Part shown: positions 17,348 to 22,218 of the stretch, in pieces | Layout: each line of letters starts with the position of its first letter | Numbering within the stretch: position 1 is the first letter of the stretch | Origin: Nitrospirota bacterium | Lineage (GTDB): Bacteria; Nitrospirota; Thermodesulfovibrionia; Thermodesulfovibrionales; Magnetobacteriaceae | Direction: 5' to 3' | NCBI GenBank assembly: GCA_015233265.1 | Contig: JADFXZ010000019.1 | Coordinates: forward strand, 1-22,218 | DNA length: 22,218 nt | Notes under the pieces: model-generated | Seen by the model: the letters and a program-made list of their open reading frames with translations, nothing else | Told to the model about the DNA's origin: nothing | The model's database searches: none | Made by a program: the position numbers and the translations under genes

Positions 17348-19171
17348 ATGAGTCAGTTTGAGCCTAAAGTGAATCCGGTATCAGAATTCCTGGAAATATC
17401 AAATGATTTCACCGACCCTAAAGAGATTATCAGAGAAGCTATCAGCAATGCCTTTGATGCCAATGCCGACTCAATATCAATAACAGTGGTTATCGATAAA
17501 ACATCTGGTGAGAATGAGCTGACCATTACAATTAAAGACAATGGACATGGTATGAACGAAGAGACTTTAAAGGACTTTTTCGGTCTGGGGTTTTCGACAA
17601 GGCCAGACAAAGATGAACATGGTTATAAAATCGGCTCTTCCATCGGAGAAAAGGGACATGGAGCAAAGATATTTTTTAACGGCAGATGTATTGAAGTAAA
17701 TACGATTTCTGATGGAACAGCCATCACAGCACAGATGAATGATCCAATAAAATCTCTTCGTGCCGGGAAACTGCCCTGTGTATCATATCAGGTAACGCCG
17801 GGTCTTTCTGCGAATAATGGAACAACTATAACTATAAAGGGATATAATAATAACAGGCCAGAGATGTTTGCTCATGTAGAATTGAAAGATTATATTTATT
17901 GGTTTACTAAATTTGGCTCTGTTGAGAAGGAGTTTGGGATTGAGAAATTCAAGAATGTCACACTGTATCTTTCTGGTTTAGGCTGGACTGGACATGAGCC
18001 TGAGCCATTGGCGTTTGGCCATCGATTTGCAAAAGTAAATAATATACTTAATGAACTCAAGCAGATAGATAAAGTAGAACATCTTGAGTGGTTTGTTGCG
18101 AGATGGCCTTTCACTAACATAGCATTGATAGGTTACCCATCTATACATATTGATTTTATCTTTTATATTGAAGGCGACAAGGCAAAGAGGGCCTATAATA
18201 AAATGATTTATGAGAAAAAGAAAACCGGGCAGGGGGAATATAATGTCGGACATCGGTATGGACTGTGGCTGTGTAAAGATTATTTTGCCATAGACCGGCG
18301 TAATGATTGGATATCTGAAAGAAATGAATGGACAAAATATCATGCCTTTGTAAATTGCCAGGAATTTCGGCTGACTGCAAATAGGAGTGATTTAAGTAAT
18401 ACGCCTCCCGAGATAATGCAGGCTGTTAAAACAACTGTTAAGAATCTATTCCATGATGAGATAATGACGCACAAAGATTTTAAAAAATACAAGGATGAGT
18501 TGCAACGGCAAAAAGAGAATATGAGCACTATACAGGAAGAACAGGACTTTGACAGGAGGAGAAAGCTTACCCTTAAGAAGAGAACCGCTGAATGTTGTGA
18601 TCTTGAGTTATTTGAGCCAAGACAGGAAAGCGGTGTTTTTAGCCTCTTTTTGCAGCTGATAACAAAACGTCCCGATCTATTTGATTTTAAGATAGTTGAT
18701 TATGATACAAGTGTTGGATACGATTTGCTGGTTACAGATAATTATGACCTTGAGCTTAGCCGGGCTGCGCTGAAATTTGTCGAAATGAAATTCATGTTAC
18801 AGCGGTCGTTTAATCATTCATTTAAAAAGCTATCGGCAATAATATGTTGGGATACTAATTTGGCAAACGATGATACTGTCCATGACTTATCTGGTGAGGA
18901 ACGAACTCTAAAAATAACGCCGAAAGCTAAGAATGCTGAACAATGCTATAGTAAATATATGCTTGTAACAAATACTGAAGCTCATAATATAGAAATATTT
19001 GTCCTTAAAGACTATCTGAAAGAAAAGCTCAACTGTGATTTCCGGCCAAGGACTGCTTTGGTTGATTTTAGCCGTTTTGCGGCGGTAGCCCCAGACTTAG
19101 GACAAAAAAGATCTTGCATTTTATTATTATTTCATAGTATGATTCCCCTCAGACAAACTATTCGCGATTGA
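17348..19171 (+). CDS. GHKL ATPase with probable PD-(D/E)XK nuclease domain
   Basis: 607-residue protein. The N-terminus is a GHKL (Hsp90/MutL/MORC-type) ATPase: N-box with E30, N34 and D37 (REAISNAFDANA), DNGHGM (64-69) for adenine binding, and the ATP-lid glycine motif GEKGHGAKIFF (100-110). A long middle part (~190-420) has no family I recognise. The C-terminal ~180 residues contain VGYDLLV with D459, then FVEMK with E479 and K481, then FNHSFKKLSAIICWD (488-502); this looks like a restriction-endonuclease-like core. GHKL ATPases fused or linked to such nucleases were predicted in MORC-related restriction systems (Iyer, Abhiman and Aravind 2008). AGGAG lies ten bases upstream. Codons are AT-richer than those of its neighbours, suggesting transfer. 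The last ~25 residues have a low-quality, basic tail. Role in defence is inference; the ATPase is certain. Confidence 0.8.
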   Translation: MSQFEPKVNPVSEFLEISNDFTDPKEIIREAISNAFDANADSISITVVIDKTSGENELTITIKDNGHGMNEETLKDFFGLGFSTRPDKDEHGYKIGSSIGEKGHGAKIFFNGRCIEVNTISDGTAITAQMNDPIKSLRAGKLPCVSYQVTPGLSANNGTTITIKGYNNNRPEMFAHVELKDYIYWFTKFGSVEKEFGIEKFKNVTLYLSGLGWTGHEPEPLAFGHRFAKVNNILNELKQIDKVEHLEWFVARWPFTNIALIGYPSIHIDFIFYIEGDKAKRAYNKMIYEKKKTGQGEYNVGHRYGLWLCKDYFAIDRRNDWISERNEWTKYHAFVNCQEFRLTANRSDLSNTPPEIMQAVKTTVKNLFHDEIMTHKDFKKYKDELQRQKENMSTIQEEQDFDRRRKLTLKKRTAECCDLELFEPRQESGVFSLFLQLITKRPDLFDFKIVDYDTSVGYDLLVTDNYDLELSRAALKFVEMKFMLQRSFNHSFKKLSAIICWDTNLANDDTVHDLSGEERTLKITPKAKNAEQCYSKYMLVTNTEAHNIEIFVLKDYLKEKLNCDFRPRTALVDFSRFAAVAPDLGQKRSCILLLFHSMIPLRQTIRD

Positions 19172-19241
19172 AAGTGCCAGTTCGGCTTAGTTGATATGGA
19201 GCAGCTGGGGTGATGCAAAAGGGCACTGGGGCTATAAGGGG

Positions 19242-19253
19242 CCGCCGCGGCGG
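19242..19253. repeat. GC-only palindrome downstream of the GHKL gene
   Basis: CCGCCGCGGCGG is a perfect 12-bp palindrome in the 155-bp gap between the AT-richer GHKL gene and HU. It might mark an old boundary of inserted DNA or a protein-binding site; nothing else supports a function. Confidence 0.4.
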
Positions 19254-19272
19254 AGTGGACTTTTGGCATTGT

Positions 19273-19296
19273 AGACCTAAATTTATTAGGTTTTTG
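19273..19296 (+). terminator. Weak intrinsic terminator before the HU gene
   Basis: AGACCTAA-ATTTA-TTAGGTTT forms an 8-bp stem (one G-U pair) with a five-base loop and overlaps a T-run (19291-19295). It would end transcripts from the GHKL gene 35 bases before the HU start. The stem is A/T-rich, so efficiency is doubtful. Confidence 0.45.
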
Positions 19297-19326
19297 AATA
19301 GGATTAACTTTTGGAGGTAGGCTTAT

Positions 19327-19605
19327 ATGAGTAAAGTAGAACTGATAGAGAAAATGGCTAAGGATGCAAACTTATCGAAAGCTGATGCCGGCAGGGCGCT
19401 TGACGCGGCTATTGCTGCCATTATAGACTCGCTCAAGCATGGGCAGAAACTGACGCTCGTGGGTTTTGGCACGTTTTCCGTTTCGAAAAGAAAGGCAAGA
19501 GATGGTCGTAATCCCAGAACCGGCGACGTAATCAGCATACCAGAAGCCAACGTTCCAAAGTTTGTCCCGGGTATGGCATTTAAAGAAGCGGTAAACAACA
19601 AATAA
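19327..19605 (+). CDS. HU-family DNA-binding protein
   Basis: 92-residue nucleoid protein. The N-terminal helices MSKVELIEKMAKDANLSKADA, the dimer-core strand KLTLVGFGTFSVSKRKAR and the DNA-embracing arm GRNPRTGDVISIPEANVPKF are all canonical, with the intercalating NP dipeptide in the arm. It bends and constrains DNA as a dimer. GGAGG lies nine bases before the ATG. HU and IHF subunits cannot be fully separated by eye, but the arm and length fit HU. Confidence 0.95.
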   Translation: MSKVELIEKMAKDANLSKADAGRALDAAIAAIIDSLKHGQKLTLVGFGTFSVSKRKARDGRNPRTGDVISIPEANVPKFVPGMAFKEAVNNK

Positions 19606-19623
19606 ACACTAAGTGAGAGACAG

Positions 19624-20430
19624 TTGGTAAATCATAAACTGCCGTTTTGCTCTCTGGCGCTGGCGTTGTTGCTGTCAGTGCATAGTGGGCAGTTTGCGTT
19701 TGCCGCGGAGGTTACTGCCACACAGCCTGGTGCCGCCGCGCCTGAGACCGCGCCCGAAAAAAGGCAGGAAGCTGTCGTGGTAAAGCGCAGCAGCCGCAGC
19801 TCCTTGGAGAAATACCTGATCACTGCCGGTGGTTTCATTGCTGATGACGTTCAGATCTATGGAAAAATCGTCGCAGCCCCTGCCCCGTCATCGGAGCGCT
19901 TTCTCTTCGGCAAGAACGACTACGTCTATATCGATATCAATCAGGACTATGCTGACCAATATACCGATTATTTCATCATCGAGATAGGCGATAAGGTTAA
20001 ACACCCAAAGACCGGCAAAAACATGGGAAAGTTAATTTCAATTATTGGGCAGCTGCGGTTAATTGGCCAGGAGTCGGGCTATAAAAAGGCGCTCATCACT
20101 GAATCTGTCAGAGAGATAGGTTATAAGCAGCCAATAATACCCGCTTACGCGTTCCAGCGTCCCGATGACAGTGAAACGCTCAAGCCCAGCATAGGCGGGA
20201 TTATCATCAAAGTCATCCCTATGCATTTGCTCGGTGCCCAGTACCAGATCATATATGTGGACAAGGGCACTGACGACGGTCTGAAGTCCGGCGATATGTT
20301 TGTAGTTATGTCAACGACAAGGCCTGTATCACCTGTTGGAAAGATAAAGATACTCTCAACACAGAAAAATACCTCAACAGCATATGTCATCGATTCAAAA
20401 ACCTCGATTTTCGAAGGCGATACCTTTTAA
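19624..20430 (+). CDS. Exported protein, possibly FlgT/LysM-associated type
   Basis: 268-residue secreted protein starting at TTG (19624), the only usable start because an in-frame stop lies at 19603. A signal peptide covers about 1-28 (core SLALALLLSVHSGQFAFA, AxA-type cleavage), followed by a Pro/Ala/Glu-rich linker to ~50. The body has no family I can name with certainty. The last ~70 residues (VDKGTDDGLKSGDMFVVMS, then PVGKIKIL and TSTAYVIDS, GDTF) show the small beta-domain pattern of FlgT C-terminal and related envelope proteins. It lies 18 bases after HU and is probably co-transcribed. Periplasmic or outer-membrane location is likely; function unknown. Confidence 0.65.
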   Translation: MVNHKLPFCSLALALLLSVHSGQFAFAAEVTATQPGAAAPETAPEKRQEAVVVKRSSRSSLEKYLITAGGFIADDVQIYGKIVAAPAPSSERFLFGKNDYVYIDINQDYADQYTDYFIIEIGDKVKHPKTGKNMGKLISIIGQLRLIGQESGYKKALITESVREIGYKQPIIPAYAFQRPDDSETLKPSIGGIIIKVIPMHLLGAQYQIIYVDKGTDDGLKSGDMFVVMSTTRPVSPVGKIKILSTQKNTSTAYVIDSKTSIFEGDTF

Positions 20431-20533
20431 CCTCTCACTGTTGTTTCTATTCGAATCCAGGCATATTCGTGGAGTTTCTGACCGTTATTTCAAATAATAC
20501 CAAATGCGCTCATAGAAGTAAAAATATGTGAAT

Positions 20534-20611
20534 CATCCTGAGCCTGTCGAAGGATGCTCCTTTATTTCTCATATCCTTATAAATCAGACATCCTTCGACA
20601 AGCTCAGGATG
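20534..20611. repeat. 23-bp inverted repeat pair between convergent genes
   Basis: Arms at 20534-20556 and 20589-20611 are complementary except for one base, with a 32-nt loop. Each begins CATCCT and ends AGGATG, so each arm is also an imperfect palindrome (CATCCTTCGACAAGCTCAGG type). Repeats of this kind are dispersed in many bacterial genomes. Lying between the convergent exported-protein and FmdE-type genes, it could act as a bidirectional 3'-end structure; no T-run follows. Confidence 0.7.
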
Positions 20612-20630
20612 CTTCTTGTAAGCTGATTGA

Positions 20631-21230
20631 TTATTGCTCAAATGATTGCCGCTTAGTATAATACCCTCCAAAGGCACATGGCTTGCACAAGTCTATACCG
20701 TCTCTGCTGATATGCCTTATGTCCTGGACGTAATCGCCGCACCCGGCGCACACAACTCGCTTTATAGGTCGTCCCGGCATGTCCTGCGGCGGGACATGCA
20801 GCGTAACCGGAATCTTATAAAACAACTCCTCATCGACCATCTGTCTGTAGGCCATCAGCTGTGCCTCGTATGGGTTTGATATATCGGGGAAATAGTGTTT
20901 TGCCTTGTTGCGCGCGTCCTCACGTGCAACAAGCCGCACAGCCGTTGCCGTTTTCAAATTTAGGAAAGTAGCAGCCATTATGCCGTAGTCCATGAACTTC
21001 ATTGACCTGCGGCCAAGAGAACAGCCCGTGACAGACGCAATTGCGTCCGTAGCACAGCGGTCTATCTCGACATATACGAGAATATTCTTTTTATCACTGC
21101 CCTTGGGGTCAGAGATTCCCACCGAAGTAAGCCCTAAAATAGACATCCTAACGCCTAGTACCTGTCCGGCACACAGATGCCCGTGTATCTTAACCGATTC
21201 TTCAAGCAGATTTTCAAAGTCGAATGCCAT
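20631..21230 (-). CDS. FmdE-type protein with C-terminal zinc ribbon
   Basis: 199-residue cytoplasmic protein. The N-terminal FmdE domain has HGHLC (16-20), GVRMSILGL, EIDRCATDAI (C59) and TGCSLGRRSM (C70), conserved Cys/His positions of this family. The C-terminus has a CxxC pair at 161/164 and another at 182/185, a four-Cys zinc ribbon. FmdE was named from formylmethanofuran dehydrogenase operons of methanogens, but relatives are common in anaerobic bacteria and often lie near molybdenum/tungsten functions; the activity is not established. ATG at 21230 has GGAGGG ten bases upstream and is preferred to the in-frame TTG at 21266. Convergent with the exported-protein gene. Confidence 0.88.
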   Translation of the reverse strand: MAFDFENLLEESVKIHGHLCAGQVLGVRMSILGLTSVGISDPKGSDKKNILVYVEIDRCATDAIASVTGCSLGRRSMKFMDYGIMAATFLNLKTATAVRLVAREDARNKAKHYFPDISNPYEAQLMAYRQMVDEELFYKIPVTLHVPPQDMPGRPIKRVVCAGCGDYVQDIRHISRDGIDLCKPCAFGGYYTKRQSFEQ

Positions 21231-21601
21231 GTGTTTACATCCCTCCAGTCCATAGATTATGAGCAAAGATGCACTCGGATGTCAAGGGCACGGGCATTAT
21301 AACAGCTGTAGCCGTTGCATTTATAGCACACATGTGTTGCGTAATCGACACAACAGCATATCGCCAAATCCTAAACTAATCCTTGAAAGCTGCTGCCAGA
21401 AACGCCTAAAGTAACAACGCATTTAATACCGCGGTCATGTTCAGGCATGATTGTTGCACTAATTGAGGAAACAAGGTTAGAGTATTGCACGTTATGTGTT
21501 GCTCTATGTAGCTTTATCGCGGGTGGAGTTTCGGGTTGGATAAACTGTGTTAAGTGTCGAGGCGCAATTGTTGTGCCGTTTGATTGTCATGGGGGTAATG
21601 A
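21231..21601. other. Intergenic region between divergent genes
   Basis: 371 bases between the FmdE-type gene (minus) and the 3D-domain gene (plus). No RNA gene, clear promoter pair or repeat is recognised. A 69-codon frame at 21447-21656 overlaps the next gene and has a Cys-rich, unconvincing sequence without a Shine-Dalgarno site, so it is not called. Confidence 0.5.
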
Positions 21602-22096
21602 ATGCTCAGAAGATGGATGCCGGGAAGGAGTAACTGCTATATACTGCCTCTTTTAGTTGCGGCCCTTGCGTACTTGGCTGGTACTTACTACATTGGGTTG
21701 ACTGATGATCTAAAGGCTCAAAACAATCAGTTGATTCGACAAATCGCAATCTTAGAAGATAAGTTTCTATCAGAAAAAGAGAAATTTATGTCAGAACTGC
21801 AAAAGGACGAATTTGAGATTACGGCGTATGAGCCATCGTGTAAGAGCTGCGGCAAGTGGGCAAAATTCGGCATTACAAAGTCTGGTACCTCTCCAAATAG
21901 ATTAAGAACTGTGGCGGTTGACCCCAGTGTTATACCCATCGGCTCTCTCGTCTATATCGAGGGGATTGGATGGCGAGTAGCCGAGGACACAGGTAGCCGC
22001 GTTAAGGGCAAGATTATTGATGTCTTTGTCGAATCCGTAGAAGAGGCAAGGGAATTCGGCAGACAGAAAAAGACGGTTTATTACAACAAGGCGTAA
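21602..22096 (+). CDS. Membrane-anchored 3D-domain protein
   Basis: 164-residue protein: one N-terminal TM (~12-32), a coiled-coil-like stretch (~33-68), then a 3D domain named for three conserved Asp. They are visible as D107 (TVAVDPSVIPIGS), D129 (VAEDTGSRVKG) and D140 (IIDVFVES). The domain has the double-psi beta-barrel fold of YocH-like and MltA-like peptidoglycan lytic enzymes, so the protein probably acts on cell-wall glycan in the periplasm. A Cys pair (C80, C83) precedes the barrel. GGGGG six bases before the ATG supports the start. It stands alone in the visible part. Confidence 0.85.
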   Translation: MLRRWMPGRSNCYILPLLVAALAYLAGTYYIGLTDDLKAQNNQLIRQIAILEDKFLSEKEKFMSELQKDEFEITAYEPSCKSCGKWAKFGITKSGTSPNRLRTVAVDPSVIPIGSLVYIEGIGWRVAEDTGSRVKGKIIDVFVESVEEAREFGRQKKTVYYNKA

Positions 22097-22129
22097 GCGC
22101 CAGCACATTTCATGATTGATGCCGTCTCT

Positions 22130-22143
22130 CAGGGCGAACGCAC
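22130..22143 (+). repeat. Sequence resembling the hicBA element terminus
   Basis: CAGGGCGAACGCAC matches the terminal 14-mer CAGGGCAAACGCAT at 12 of 14 positions, in the orientation of a left end, but diverges further in. It may be the start of a related element continuing beyond the window. The rest of 22097-22218 shows no gene. Confidence 0.35.
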
Positions 22144-22218
22144 TATATGTATGTTGTTGTCATATCACAGTCATGTAATGCAAAACATAGCATTCAAATA
22201 CGGGAAATCTGTCATTCC

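Noticed and set aside
21447..21656. 69-codon frame, Cys-rich with a hydrophobic stretch
   Set aside because: No Shine-Dalgarno sequence, no recognisable family, and it overlaps the well-supported 3D-domain gene in another frame.

Overview
The window is a typical bacterial chromosome segment of moderate G+C. It carries RNA polymerase genes, an LPS heptosyltransferase (so a Gram-negative envelope), type IV pilins, a multiheme cytochrome c, a DsrE/DsrF/DsrH-like trio and an FmdE-type protein. This mix suits an anaerobic, sulfur-metabolising lineage such as Nitrospirota (Thermodesulfovibrio/Magnetobacterium-like) or a deltaproteobacterial relative. The lineage is inferred from gene content only; no rRNA is present.

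Layout. 1-4635: end of rpoB and complete rpoC. 4687-5697: two-TM potassium channel with an RCK domain. 5819-14220: a surface-appendage region. It holds five type IV pilin-like genes, all on the minus strand (one at 7930-8406, four in an array at 11137-13942), and two large GT-C-like membrane proteins with C-terminal TPRs (5819-7933 plus strand, 9295-11040 minus strand). Two of the four array pilins carry single +1 frameshifts at different places. The outer two array copies each have a sigma-54 promoter, upstream TGACA-N5-TGTCA palindromes and a matching 5'UTR stem-loop.

Inside this region, 8529-9281 is a 753-bp transposase-free element. It has 39-bp imperfect terminal inverted repeats and a probable 11-bp target duplication (one mismatch), and carries a hicB-hicA toxin-antitoxin pair.

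14224-17270 is a tightly packed plus-strand group: waaC-like heptosyltransferase, pentaheme cytochrome c554-like protein, and three small DsrE/F/H-like proteins. The last of these is a 56-residue gene with a GTG start. 17348-19171 is an AT-richer solitary gene encoding a GHKL (Hsp90/MutL/MORC-type) ATPase with a probable PD-(D/E)XK nuclease C-terminus. It is the best candidate in the window for a poorly described defence gene. 19327-20430: HU protein and an exported protein. 20631-21230 (minus): FmdE-type protein with a zinc ribbon. 21602-22096: membrane-anchored 3D-domain protein.

How the parts may work together (inference): the GT-C/TPR proteins beside the pilins may glycosylate pilins, and sigma-54 plus an NtrC-family activator (PilR-like) probably controls the array. 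The cytochrome and DsrEFH-like genes form one expression unit that could link periplasmic electron transfer to cytoplasmic sulfur relay. The hicBA element and the GHKL-nuclease gene look like acquired accessory DNA.
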